Shown in pieces: positions 8,701 to 16,902 of a DNA stretch of 64,000 nt. The notes beneath the pieces are model-generated. The model was not told the origin of the DNA, made no database searches, and saw only the letters and a program-made list of their open reading frames with translations. The position numbers and the translations under genes are program-made. Each line of letters opens with the position of its first letter. Position 1 is the stretch's first letter. The stretch lies in assembly GCF_900112575.1 (NCBI RefSeq), contig NZ_FOMH01000018.1, forward strand, positions 46,157 through 110,156, given 5' to 3'. This DNA is from Flavobacterium phragmitis. Its GTDB lineage: Bacteria > Bacteroidota > Bacteroidia > Flavobacteriales > Flavobacteriaceae.

Positions 8701-10741
8701 TAATTTGACAACTATAATTCCCTACTTCTAATCCTGAAGCCGTAGCAGCAGTGCCTCCTGATGGACTCCACATATAAGTGTAATTGCCACTACCGCCAGT
8801 TGGGGTAACTGTAGCTGTACCAGTTGAACCTCCATTACATAAAACGTCTGTTTTTGTGATTCCTGCTTCAAGTATTGAGGGTTCTGTAATAGTAAAACTT
8901 TGTGTTGCCTGACAATTGTTTGCATCAGTAACAGTTACAGTGTAAGTTCCATGTACTAGATTAGATGCTGTTGCAGTATTTCCTCCTGTATGAGCCCATT
9001 GGTAAGTATATGTGCCTGTTCCGCCACGAACATTTACACTCACTGTACCATTTGATCCTCCATTACAAGAAACATTAGTTTGACTTGAAGTTATTGTAAG
9101 TGCAGCAGGCTGATTTATAGTGAAATCTAGTGTTTTTGTACATTGGTTGGCATCTTTTACAGTTACAGTATAAGTACCCGCCGAAAGTCCTGTTGCAGTA
9201 GCAGTTGTTTGGACAGGATTCGTATTCCATGAGTAAGTGTAACCTGCCGTACCACCATTAGCAACCACAGTTGCTGTTCCGTTACCTCCGCCATAACAAG
9301 AAGTGTTTGATATAGTACCTTGTGTTAGTGTAAGAGCACTAGAAGGTTGTCCTATCGTTACAGTGGCTGTATTTGAGCACGAGTTTTCATCCGTCACAGT
9401 TACAGTATAAGTTCCTGCTATCAATCCTGTTGCAGTAGCTGTATCTGCACCGTTAGACCACAAATAGGTATAGGTGCCAGTTCCTCCACTAGGAGCCGCA
9501 GTTGCTTGACCTGTTGAAGTACCAAAACAAGCTATATCGACTTTGCCTAGAGCTATATTAATATGATTAACATTTAATACAGCGCTATTTGACGTTGCAT
9601 CTGGAGAACATGCTCCTTTTACTACGACGCGATACTTGAATCCATTCATCGTGCCTGGCACTCCTATAATGTTTAGAGTGGCAGTATTAACACCAGAATA
9701 TAGTGTATTGTTTGAAATATTTGTAAAAATATTATTTCCCTGATCTACCTGCCATTGATATTGTGTGGCATTACTGGCTGAGACAGAAAAAGAAACATTA
9801 CTTCCTACACAAATAGGGGTATTGCTAACAGGATGTACTGTTATTGTTGGTGTAGAATTAACATTTAAAGTAGCCGTATTTGAAACAGTAGATGTCCCAC
9901 AGGATCCTGATGCAATTAGTTGATATTGATATCCGTTCATTGCGACTGTTGCGCCAGTTATAGTAAGTGTTGATGATGTAGCACCAGTATAAGGTGCGGT
10001 ATTAGTGACATTTGAAAAACCTGTTCCAGTATTTACCTGCCATTGGTATCCTGTAGCATTCGATGCTTCAGCCAAAAAAGCATTACTGGAACCCGCACAA
10101 ATTGTTGATGAAGAGGGCTGAGAGATAAAACTTGGGCAATTAAGTGTAAGGCCAATGTCTTTTACCCAAGTAAAAGCATCTAATGCAACGTAAGTATAGC
10201 CTCCTCCAGCTGTAATTTGGAGTTCATCTATAATTATATTAGAAAAATTTTGACCATTTAAATTGGTCAAGTCAATAAGGGTATTACCATTAGTACTACC
10301 TAGCGAAGTAGCAAAACCGTTGGTTTTAGTTGCTGAAAATTTGGTTAGACCGTTTAATTTTCCTGTAACTGTAAGGGTGCCTGTAATATTTTGATTGAGG
10401 TTTGCTTCTGATAAAAATATCCAAAATCGGTTTACTTTAAACAGGTTTGAAGTTGTCTTGATGCTAAAAGAGGAATTTGAATTTATAGAATATGAGTTAT
10501 CAATATATCTGTTGTCATTTGCTGTTCCGCTCCAGCCTGTTCCTGGATAATTTCCCTGTATTGCGAATGTAGAGGTATGAGAAATAATGTTAAAAATGAC
10601 TCCATTGTCTGTAAAACTGGTTGAATTATGAGATTCTGTTTCAAAAGTTTCTGTTGAAGTCTGTGCTATTATATTGTTTGAGATAAAAAATAAAAAAAAA
10701 ATAAAATAACACAATTTGATAAGTAAGTAGAGTTTTTTCAT
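5777..10741 (-). CDS. Giant T9SS-exported adhesin with 11 SprB-type repeats
   Basis: The 1654-residue surface protein starts at the ATG at 10741, which gives a clean signal peptide (MKKLYLLIKLCYFIFFLFFI...AQ); an ATG 69 bp further upstream would bury it. A lectin-like N-terminal region and two Ig-like modules (GYQWQVNTGTGF, QYQWQVDQGNNIF) lead into 11 tandem SprB-type repeats at residues 401-1229. Each repeat is about 75 residues with a core like CNGGSNGTATV, GGTGTYTYSW and AGTYTVTVTD. A fibronectin-like part and an MBG-type module (YGTSDPVFNYTATGF) follow. The last 80 residues form a type A T9SS sorting domain (IHPNPIRPTNEFTL...INLLVK). SprB-like proteins serve in gliding and adhesion. It lies just downstream of a LytTR kinase/regulator pair and has a matching box upstream. 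Confidence 0.9.
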   Translation of the reverse strand: MKKLYLLIKLCYFIFFLFFISNNIIAQTSTETFETESHNSTSFTDNGVIFNIISHTSTFAIQGNYPGTGWSGTANDNRYIDNSYSINSNSSFSIKTTSNLFKVNRFWIFLSEANLNQNITGTLTVTGKLNGLTKFSATKTNGFATSLGSTNGNTLIDLTNLNGQNFSNIIIDELQITAGGGYTYVALDAFTWVKDIGLTLNCPSFISQPSSSTICAGSSNAFLAEASNATGYQWQVNTGTGFSNVTNTAPYTGATSSTLTITGATVAMNGYQYQLIASGSCGTSTVSNTATLNVNSTPTITVHPVSNTPICVGSNVSFSVSASNATQYQWQVDQGNNIFTNISNNTLYSGVNTATLNIIGVPGTMNGFKYRVVVKGACSPDATSNSAVLNVNHINIALGKVDIACFGTSTGQATAAPSGGTGTYTYLWSNGADTATATGLIAGTYTVTVTDENSCSNTATVTIGQPSSALTLTQGTISNTSCYGGGNGTATVVANGGTAGYTYSWNTNPVQTTATATGLSAGTYTVTVKDANQCTKTLDFTINQPAALTITSSQTNVSCNGGSNGTVSVNVRGGTGTYTYQWAHTGGNTATASNLVHGTYTVTVTDANNCQATQSFTITEPSILEAGITKTDVLCNGGSTGTATVTPTGGSGNYTYMWSPSGGTAATASGLEVGNYSCQIIDANGCFITKIITIKQPTVLTATTSQVDATCSSGGEATVIPSGGTPSYSYLWTPSGQTTATAIGLSAGNYSCKITDANGCALIKNFTINTTNTLVASTNQTNLKCNGSNTGSASVVPSGAPGPFSYVWSPYVSSTDTASNLVAGNYSVKITASNGCSIIKNFTITEPPVLTITPGPQTNVTCNGGSNGSLSATVAGGTGTYSYSWAPSGGNGTTATGLSAGTYTLTVTDANLCKKTQTFTLTQPDTLTATTSKTDVACNGGSNGTATVNVTGGTGTYTYQWFPTGGTNATANGLAAGNYTVTIKDANLCETTAFVTITEPDQLTAAISKTDVLCNGANNGTATVTASGGTGTYTYSWSPSGGTEATATGLSPNIYTVTVTDSNGCFTTKTVQITEPPVLSITGSQTNVSCNSGNNGSASVTVSGGTGTYTYSWAPSGGTAATANGLSAGIYTVTATDANSCSISKTITITEPNVLAANITAEDVSCHNGNNGSATITATGGTVPYTYLWPHNGATASSVTGLAAGIYEVILTDSNSCSLSASIEIKQPENPVNLNTASVSEITVSGVKLSGTVSSDGINTDKGECLTEVGFVYALHTNPTVADTKINVTASLGDFTGSLSNLRGNRTYYVRTYAVNNNGFINYGNEVSFTTEKYTLNITASSGHTKIYGTSDPVFNYTATGFANGDTNAIITGQLSRETGENVGKYNITQGNISAGADYTIVFTAAEFEITKANQTITWNQTLEFGCDDSTVINLNAATDSGLTVSYTITNSEIGTINESTLTILNSGSTTITAVQNGDQNHNPALAVIKPIEVSQSGLITQQWADVLLFDNKSNSFTSYQWYKNGNAVSGATRQYYSENQPLNGSYYVVAKNTEGSSIKSCPIEATGTSFSKSLKIHPNPIRPTNEFTLECDFSESQLNGAEITIFDITGKLVQTITNVKPQNQITAPSQVAIYVVVLSLSNGQKKTINLLVK
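7055..9541 (-). repeat. Eleven tandem SprB-type coding repeats (about 225 bp each)
   Basis: The repeats encode residues 401-1229 of the adhesin. The unit runs from a Cys-containing start (such as KTDVLCNGG) to a TITEP or TINQP linker. Identity is highest between neighbouring central units. The protein repeat is conserved but the DNA has drifted, so the copies are not identical. Array length could still vary between strains by recombination. Confidence 0.9.
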
Positions 10742-10871
10742 AGCAAGTCTTTTTATTAGAAGATTAATGGTAATAAAAACAGCTTCTGTAAATGTTGCAA
10801 AAGCTCCCAAAGAAGCCTGCTGAATATGAAAAAAAGAAAAAGGGCAGACGTTTTTGGCTGTATTCAGAGTT

Positions 10872-10937
10872 TAAAACTAAAACTTTACTGCCTGAACGCT
10901 GAAAAAATGTTCTGAAACCTGTTTTTTTTGTTCTGAA
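10872..10937 (-). promoter_or_regulatory. LytTR-type direct repeat and predicted promoter of the adhesin operon
   Basis: The 9-mer TGTTCTGAA occurs at 10908-10916 and 10929-10937, 12 bp apart (21-bp period; read as TTCAGAACA on the minus strand). LytTR regulators bind pairs of roughly 9-bp direct repeats with this spacing. A -7-like box TAGTTTTA lies 29 bp further on, at 10879-10872 (minus). The same 9-mer pair with the same spacing stands in front of the kinase gene at 13386-13415. Confidence 0.6.
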
Positions 10938-10943
10938 ATAGAA

Positions 10944-11594
10944 TCAGAAATTTTTAGAGATTTTAAATATTTTATCTTCGATATGCAATTTATCGTTGAT
11001 TATTTTCGATACATGATAAGGGTTTACAGCGGTGCTGCGATTGATTCTTTTGAAATATTTAGAAGGGAAGACTTCCTCGAGATAAGTCATTGTAGTTCTT
11101 AAAATCTGATTTTTACCTGATTTAAGATGTATTTCAATATAGACATGATCTGCTTCGGCAAACAGAAAATCTTTAGACTGAAAGTAATAAATCTGTTTTC
11201 CTAACTCAATTTTAAAAGTCGCATCTTCATTGGCCAGAGCCAGATGAATGGCAGTTATAAGGTTTACTTTTTCTACAGGTTTAGAAAGATAAGCAGACGG
11301 TCTAAGATTGGTCACTTTTTCTAAAGTACTAGGATCGGTAAGGGCTGTTGTGAATATAAAAGGTATCGAAATATTGGTATTGATAAAAAAAGCCAAGTCT
11401 AGTCCCGTTTTATCTCCAGAAAGAGAAATATCAATTAAAACAAGATCAAAAAGTTTATGAGACAAGAGCATTTTTGCCTCTTCATAACTATGAACGGTCT
11501 CAGCTGTAAAAATGGATTCCAGCATTCTTTTTAATGATAACGCAATTAAAACCTCATCTTCTACTATTAATATTCTGCTTTTATGTTCAGTCAT
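10944..11594 (-). CDS. LytTR-family response regulator
   Basis: The 216 residues have a receiver domain (ILIVEDEVLIA; phospho-acceptor Asp55 in LVLIDISLSG; Lys in YLSKPVE) and a C-terminal LytTR DNA-binding domain from about 120 (QIYYFQSKDFLFAEADHVYIEI; FKRINRSTAVNPYHVSKI). It receives phosphate from the kinase encoded just upstream, whose gene it overlaps by 8 bp. LytTR proteins bind paired direct repeats. Identical pairs occur upstream of this operon and in front of the adhesin gene, the likely targets. Confidence 0.93.
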   Translation of the reverse strand: MTEHKSRILIVEDEVLIALSLKRMLESIFTAETVHSYEEAKMLLSHKLFDLVLIDISLSGDKTGLDLAFFINTNISIPFIFTTALTDPSTLEKVTNLRPSAYLSKPVEKVNLITAIHLALANEDATFKIELGKQIYYFQSKDFLFAEADHVYIEIHLKSGKNQILRTTMTYLEEVFPSKYFKRINRSTAVNPYHVSKIINDKLHIEDKIFKISKNF

Positions 11595-13287
11595 TTGGAA
11601 ACACGATTTTATAGTGGGCGTCTTCTCTAGTATAATTTCCTTTTAATTGTTTTACCATTCCTTCAATAATAATAAGTCCTAAAGAATCATTATTCTTTTC
11701 AAAATTGAAAACAGTACCGTTATCGAAATAATGTACAATTATTTGATTTTCATTGGTCTTTCTGAGTTCCAGATTTAAAATGAGTTTTCCGACAGGATTT
11801 GCATGTTTTATGGAATTGGTCACCAGCTCGTTTAAAAGCAGTCCAAGAGAAAGTATTTTGTCAACATTGAAATAAATTTTTTCAGTGTCATTTATATAGG
11901 TGAATGCTCTGATAGTGCTGTTTTGATGGGTTTCAAATATTTTTTCAAGATAATTTCGAGTTTCTACCAGTGCATTGTCATTATAATTAACACTGTAAGT
12001 ATAAAGTTCATGAGCAATCATGATAGTTTTGATTCGTTGGTAAAGATCATCAAATCTGTATTTGTAATCTTCATTTTTTTCCTGTTCTTTTTGAAAATCA
12101 ATAAGACTTAAAATCACGGCTAGATTATTTTTAACACGATGATTTAATTCCTGAACCAGAAATTGTTTTTCTTCGAGACTTGTTTTGAGAGCCAAATTGT
12201 TTTCGAATATTTTTCTCCTTTGTTTTTCAATTTTTCTTTTGTTCATCATCAGTTGTCGAATAAACAAAGCTAGAACAAGAACTGAAATAATTAGTGTGGT
12301 ATTGAAGATTCGGGAGTTTTTAATGTCTTTTTTAAGAGACTGTTTCTCCGTTTTTTCTTTTTCAAAATTGTATTGCGTTTCAAGCTCTTTGATTTTAAGA
12401 TCTCGCTGTTCGCTGTAGAATTTTTTGTAGTATTCCGAAGCTTTTTTAAAATAATAAAGAGCAGAATCTGATTTTTTCTCCTGTTCCAGTATCATACTTT
12501 TGGTTTTATAGACATCTGCGGTATAACTCAGAACGTTTGATTTTGATACAATAGCCAACGCAGAATCTATATAGACCGTAGCGGGCTGATACTCTTTTTT
12601 ATCAAAGTAGTAATAACTCAAATTAGTGTACATAGAAATAACGGCCTCGTAATGATGCTGTCTTTTGTACAAATAAAGTGCCCGCTTGTAATGCTGTAAT
12701 TCCTTTTCTGAATCTATTTTTCGATTGCCAAGTGCTATTATTAATTGCACCACAGGCATATTTAAAGTGTCATTTACCGTTTTAGCATATTTTTCTGCCT
12801 GCAGTGCCAAATTATATGCAATTTTTGAAGAACCGGTGACACGATAATACGAAGATTTGCGAATAAGAAAATTGGTGTAGTTTTTATACTTAAGATGAGG
12901 ATATTTGGAAATCAGCTGTTCCGCTTTATTTAATTCCTTTAAGCAGGAAGAGTAATCGTCATTAATTTCAAAAACTAATGCTCTTTCAACATGAATTTTA
13001 TGCTGTTGTTCAGGAGTGGTTTGAGAATTACTAACTAGATTTTGAGAAAGTTTAAAAGATTCGTCATAAAGTCCCAGCTCAGTGAGTATTTTCATTTTCA
13101 TAATATCCAGTTCAACTTTTGCGGAACCTTGATACATGTCACCATTTGCATTGATGATCTCTAAAGCTTCCTTAAAATTACAGTGTATTATTTTCTGCTC
13201 AAGATCTTTTTTCAAGTGCTCAAAAGAGGACTGTCCAAAACAAATTAAGGAGGTCAGAATTAGAAAAAGGCTAATACGAAATCTCAC
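11587..13287 (-). CDS. Sensor histidine kinase with TPR sensor region (HisKA_2 type)
   Basis: The 566 residues start with a signal peptide (MRFRISLFLILTSLICFGQ). A periplasmic TPR-like helical region covers about 20-310, one membrane helix about 328-346, and a coiled coil joins it to a HisKA_2 phospho-acceptor domain (LVQELNHRVKNNLAVI, His383). A HATPase domain follows (LNELVTNSIKHANP; DNGTVFNF). It pairs with the overlapping LytTR regulator gene downstream. TPR-type sensors of this layout are common in Flavobacteria; the signal is unknown. Confidence 0.92.
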   Translation of the reverse strand: MRFRISLFLILTSLICFGQSSFEHLKKDLEQKIIHCNFKEALEIINANGDMYQGSAKVELDIMKMKILTELGLYDESFKLSQNLVSNSQTTPEQQHKIHVERALVFEINDDYSSCLKELNKAEQLISKYPHLKYKNYTNFLIRKSSYYRVTGSSKIAYNLALQAEKYAKTVNDTLNMPVVQLIIALGNRKIDSEKELQHYKRALYLYKRQHHYEAVISMYTNLSYYYFDKKEYQPATVYIDSALAIVSKSNVLSYTADVYKTKSMILEQEKKSDSALYYFKKASEYYKKFYSEQRDLKIKELETQYNFEKEKTEKQSLKKDIKNSRIFNTTLIISVLVLALFIRQLMMNKRKIEKQRRKIFENNLALKTSLEEKQFLVQELNHRVKNNLAVILSLIDFQKEQEKNEDYKYRFDDLYQRIKTIMIAHELYTYSVNYNDNALVETRNYLEKIFETHQNSTIRAFTYINDTEKIYFNVDKILSLGLLLNELVTNSIKHANPVGKLILNLELRKTNENQIIVHYFDNGTVFNFEKNNDSLGLIIIEGMVKQLKGNYTREDAHYKIVFPND

Positions 13288-13348
13288 TACAGGAAAGATT
13301 AAAAAGAATAGATTAAAATTGTTTAATGGTATTTTTTACGTTTCTATC

Positions 13349-13415
13349 CAAATTTATAAAATAGATTATAATTTCCGAGATGATTTGTTCTGAATCAGTT
13401 ATTCTTTGTTCTGAA
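13349..13415 (-). promoter_or_regulatory. LytTR-type direct repeat and predicted promoter of the kinase/regulator operon
   Basis: TGTTCTGAA at 13386-13394 and 13407-13415 has exactly the 12-bp spacer seen upstream of the adhesin. A perfect -7 box TAAATTTG (minus strand, 13356-13349) starts 30 bp from the nearer repeat and predicts a transcription start near 13344. The box would then lie about 42-71 bp upstream of the start, a normal activator position. This suggests autoregulation. Confidence 0.6.
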
Positions 13416-13446
13416 TTTTTATAGGCAATAAAAACTATATGTTTTT

Positions 13447-13620
13447 AACCCGTTGGGTGAAATAAAATAAAATAGCTTCATTCAAGAATTAAAATCCAAT
13501 TTGATCTGCTAAAATCCTTTTAAAATCTACGTGAAATCTTTTTGGTTATAAGTTTTTCACGCTGATTTATATCTAAGCTGATTTAATAGAATTGAAAAAA
13601 ACAATTTCACCCAACTGGTT
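13447..13620. repeat. 17-bp inverted repeat pair in the gap before the MscS gene
   Basis: AACCCGTTGGGTGAAAT (13447-13463) recurs in reverse as ATTTCACCCAACTGGTT (13604-13620) with one mismatch, 140 bp apart. Each arm has a small ACC/GGT palindrome. The gap 13288-13722 otherwise holds only the LytTR-type box and promoter described separately. The arms look like halves of a palindromic intergenic repeat; no gene lies between them. Confidence 0.5.
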
Positions 13621-13722
13621 GTTTTTAAAACGGTTTTATAATTCGTAGGAAATAAAAAAAAGAAAAATACAACTCAAAACAGCTGTAGTTTTCTTTTATA
13701 GATTAGGATTTATTTACTGTTC

Positions 13723-16077
13723 TTAACTAGAGAAATTCAAACCTTTATTTTTAAAACTCACGTAAAGTTCTTGTCTGGCTAAACTTATTGTTTCTTCGGT
13801 TCTATAAATACTGCACCAGAATTTGATTAAGAGTTTATATTTTCCATCAGAAATAGCGCTGTAATAAATCTGCGATGGTTTTGAACTGTTTACCATTGGG
13901 AGATTGGCCAACGTTTCATTTACTACGGAATTAATTTCTTCCGGAACCGTTTCGCCTACAATCTCAAAAGTAACTTCAACTAATTTATAATTATCGGTAT
14001 ACGTCCAGTTGGTAATGTTCTGAGATAATAAATTACCGTTTGGGATAATGATTTCTGCGCCGTTTGGAGCATTGATTTTGGTTGTTCTAAGTCCCATCGA
14101 TTTTACTCGGCCCGATTCTGAACTAATTTCCACGACATCGCCAATCTGAATTGGTTTGTCAAAAATCAAAATAATGCCCGATACAAAGTTGCTTACAATA
14201 TTCTGAAGTCCAAGTCCGACACCGACACCTAAAGCTCCTAGAAGAATACTCAGCTTGTCTAAAGGCATTCCAGATGCAGCAACAGCTAAAAGATAACCGC
14301 TTATTAAAACGACTAAACGGGTAATTAACAATTTAGAATGCTGTCTTTTGTTGATGTTTTCCTCATTTTCTTCGTCAATTTCACCAAAGAAATACGCCAC
14401 ATAGTTTTGAAGTAAATGTGCTGCCCAAATGATAATGAAGAATAAAACGATATTGCCTAAAGTAAACGTAATGCTTCCAATGGTGTTAGGATGGCTTAAT
14501 AGCTTTTGGAAAGCAGCACGAAGTGATTCCCAAATATTCAAGTTGGAAGCGATTACAATCAGCCACATATAACTGATTACAATGATAAACGGCTTTTTTA
14601 AAGTATCAGACAAATTTTCGTAATCGAACATTTTTACGATACCTCTTTTTACTCTTGTGGTGTAAATCTGCAAAAGGATAATTTCTAAAATAATCTTCAA
14701 TAGAACACTCAAAGCAACAATCTGCGTAAGCGAAATAAATGCTGTTAAACTTAACATATTAGAAAGCGAAACTCTTCCAAATACATTATAAAGAATAGAC
14801 AAAACATTTAAAGCAATAAAAATAATGCTTGCCCATTTAAAGAAAGCTTTAATATAAAGTTCTTCTTTTAATGTTTTGATTTGTACCAATCCATAACGAA
14901 TCCCTAGAACATTAATGGCAACAAAAGCAAATCGTTGCAACAAACCAATTGTTATAAATAAATCAAGGAAGCAAAGCGCAAAGAACAATCCTAAAAGCAT
15001 TAACCAGTTACGCATTGAAACTCCTGACCATTGATTTTTGAAAAGTATTGTTAAAGCTCCAAGTAAAATAAGCTGCATAAATTCCAGAAAAAGGGCAGGA
15101 GCATATAAGTTGGTTACCACAACAATATTTAGAGCAATTACGATTACTGGAACAATAACACCACGATTTAAATATTTAAAGTTCAGTTGCGAAAGATTTT
15201 CGAAATGTCCGTTTGTTTTAAGGTATTTTATATTTCTGGAGATATACCAAAATAATAATCCCATGAAAAAACAAAGCGTAATTAAAGCGCCGGCTTTATA
15301 ACCAAGATAATAAGCCGCAACATTTTCTTCAATAATAATCTTTGCTTTGATATTATGTGTTACTTTTTTATTTGCAGCAGAATCACTAATCTGCCATAAA
15401 GAAGGATATTCTTTGTTGAAAATGTTTATTCCTGATTTTTCAAGTTTGCTTTCAACGGTGACCAAGGCATTTGAAACGGCAATTCGGCGTTGTACAATCA
15501 GTCTTTTTTTAGTGTTTAATACAGTCTGATTAGCAGTCATTAAACTATCTGTGCCAACATAGTGTTTTTTTAGATTAGCAAATTCTTTTTTGAATTGCTT
15601 ACGGCGTATAGTATCTCGTATTAAGGTTATTAAAGTTTTGTCTTTACGAAGTTCAATAACCCGTTTTTTTATGTTTTCGAGATTTAGATTGTGTTCATTT
15701 ACGGCTTTGTTCTGATCTTCTAATTCCTGCTGGATTTCCTGAAGTACGATACGATACATTTGCTGGTTGCGTACATTTGGATTAGCACCTTTTAAACTTG
15801 CCAGAATAAGGTTTAGTTTGCTTTCAGTGCGTTTCATGTCGCCAAAAAGATGATGTGTATCGCCTTTAAAATCAATATCATTGTAAGCAGATTCCAGAAC
15901 TTCTTCTGCTTTTTCAATTGACATTAAATAGTCACTGTCTGTGGCAGTGCTGTCATTGAAAAGTCTTCCAGAAGTTTGTTTTTTAGCAGGTTGCTGTTCT
16001 TGAGAATTACTTTGTAGAGAAAGTAAAAGGAAGAAAAACAGCGATAAAAAATAGATAGGTCTTTTTTGAAAAATCAT
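13723..16077 (-). CDS. Large MscS-family mechanosensitive channel
   Basis: The 784 residues start with a signal peptide (MIFQKRPIYFLSLFFFLLLSLQSNSQ). A helical, coiled-coil-rich periplasmic region reaches about 260, and roughly ten membrane helices follow. The MscS pore and beta domain begin near 597 (GALGVGVGLGLQNIVSNFVSG; FDKPIQIGDVVEI; NAPNGAEIIIPNGNLL). It resembles the enlarged MscK type, which releases solutes during hypo-osmotic shock. It appears monocistronic, with a -7 box TAAATTTG at 16103-16110 about 26 bp before the ATG. Substrate and gating signal cannot be read from sequence. Confidence 0.92.
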   Translation of the reverse strand: MIFQKRPIYFLSLFFFLLLSLQSNSQEQQPAKKQTSGRLFNDSTATDSDYLMSIEKAEEVLESAYNDIDFKGDTHHLFGDMKRTESKLNLILASLKGANPNVRNQQMYRIVLQEIQQELEDQNKAVNEHNLNLENIKKRVIELRKDKTLITLIRDTIRRKQFKKEFANLKKHYVGTDSLMTANQTVLNTKKRLIVQRRIAVSNALVTVESKLEKSGINIFNKEYPSLWQISDSAANKKVTHNIKAKIIIEENVAAYYLGYKAGALITLCFFMGLLFWYISRNIKYLKTNGHFENLSQLNFKYLNRGVIVPVIVIALNIVVVTNLYAPALFLEFMQLILLGALTILFKNQWSGVSMRNWLMLLGLFFALCFLDLFITIGLLQRFAFVAINVLGIRYGLVQIKTLKEELYIKAFFKWASIIFIALNVLSILYNVFGRVSLSNMLSLTAFISLTQIVALSVLLKIILEIILLQIYTTRVKRGIVKMFDYENLSDTLKKPFIIVISYMWLIVIASNLNIWESLRAAFQKLLSHPNTIGSITFTLGNIVLFFIIIWAAHLLQNYVAYFFGEIDEENEENINKRQHSKLLITRLVVLISGYLLAVAASGMPLDKLSILLGALGVGVGLGLQNIVSNFVSGIILIFDKPIQIGDVVEISSESGRVKSMGLRTTKINAPNGAEIIIPNGNLLSQNITNWTYTDNYKLVEVTFEIVGETVPEEINSVVNETLANLPMVNSSKPSQIYYSAISDGKYKLLIKFWCSIYRTEETISLARQELYVSFKNKGLNFSS

Positions 16078-16102
16078 AATTTATGAGCTTATTTAGGGAG
16101 AC

Positions 16103-16110
16103 CAAATTTA
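16103..16110 (-). promoter_or_regulatory. Predicted -7 box of the MscS-type channel gene
   Basis: The minus strand reads TAAATTTG, a full match to TAnnTTTG. It predicts a leader of about 20 nt before the ATG at 16077. Confidence 0.5.
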
Positions 16111-16223
16111 ATTTTTTTTATAAAACTTTTTATCAACAGAAAATTAAATTAGACCTATAAGTTCATTTAATCGTAAGATTTACTTTATAAAGCTGCAGAC
16201 GCGATTTTTGAATTGATTTTTTT

Positions 16224-16355
16224 CTAAAATAAAAATAGAATTATAAAAAACAGCAGTAATGATGCGCTGACTAAGAAAACAATAACAATATTAGTTGTTT
16301 TTTGGGCTTTAAGCAGTTCTTGCATGCTCATTTCACTTGGTTTCTTTCGTTTCAT
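16224..16355 (-). CDS. Small 43-residue single-pass membrane protein
   Basis: An ATG at 16355 opens a frame that begins MKRKKPSEMSMQELLKAQKT and continues with a 21-residue hydrophobic segment (NIVIVFLVSASLLLFFIILF) to a TAG stop. The charged start followed by one membrane helix is like small inner-membrane proteins common in Bacteroidota whose longer members carry two helices, so this may be a short form. It is divergent from the HxlR gene, 90 bp away. Function is unknown, and it was found by reading the gap between larger genes. Confidence 0.5.
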   Translation of the reverse strand: MKRKKPSEMSMQELLKAQKTTNIVIVFLVSASLLLFFIILFLF

Positions 16356-16415
16356 TTTCTATTTTTACATTACAATCTGTACAAAATTTAACTAAAAAAG
16401 AATCCAAAACAATAG

Positions 16416-16431
16416 GTCAATTTTTTTTGAC
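16416..16431. promoter_or_regulatory. Possible HxlR autoregulatory operator
   Basis: GTCAA-N6-TTGAC is a perfect inverted repeat ending 14 bp before the HxlR ATG at 16446. Winged-helix dimers often bind such sites in their own control region. The arms are short, so this is weak evidence. Confidence 0.3.
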
Positions 16432-16445
16432 TACCCTCTAAAACT

Positions 16446-16739
16446 ATGGAAGAAGTAGAAACTTGTCCGGCACAAAGACTTTTAAAAATGTTATCCGGAA
16501 AATGGAAAGCAGAAATTTTTCGTTTGTCAGTAGAATCGCCTTTGCGATTTAATACTTTGCTGAGACAAATTCAAGGTTCAAATAAACAATCTTTGGCCAC
16601 AGCTTTAAAAGAACTGGAAGAAGAAGGACTTTTGGAAAAAACAACTATTAAATTAAAACCACTTCATATTGAATACAATTTAACAGAGAAGGGAAAAGCG
16701 CTGATTCCAGTTTTCCAGCAGTTAGAAGGGTTGTCTTAG
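16446..16739 (+). CDS. HxlR-family winged-helix transcriptional regulator
   Basis: The 97-residue DNA-binding protein shows the HxlR pattern: CPAQRLLKMLSGKWKAEIFR (Cys8 near the N-terminus), RFNTLLRQIQGSNKQSLATALKELEEEGLLEK and YNLTEKGKALIPVF. Some HxlR proteins sense electrophiles or oxidants through a cysteine at this place; here that is possible but unproven. The divergent partner is a 43-residue membrane protein, and no clear target gene lies downstream on the same strand. Confidence 0.9.
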   Translation: MEEVETCPAQRLLKMLSGKWKAEIFRLSVESPLRFNTLLRQIQGSNKQSLATALKELEEEGLLEKTTIKLKPLHIEYNLTEKGKALIPVFQQLEGLS

Positions 16740-16902
16740 TGGGGAATAGAATGTAGAGAATAGATTATTCGGAAAAGTCTATTTAAAGTAGAAAAGATCC
16801 CCAAGGACTACTCAGAGTGACCCCACGGAAACCACTGAGATTCTTTGAGAATCAAATCCTACATCCAAAAAATAAAAACGTCAGCTAAAAGGCTCGTACG
16901 TA

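Noticed and set aside
8728..8925. Extra minus-strand frame inside the adhesin repeats
   Set aside because: It is an out-of-frame translation of repeat sequence, without start context.
7055..9541. Regular repeats that could be mistaken for a CRISPR or satellite array
   Set aside because: The 225-bp period lies inside one long reading frame and encodes a conserved protein repeat; there are no short identical repeats with unique spacers.
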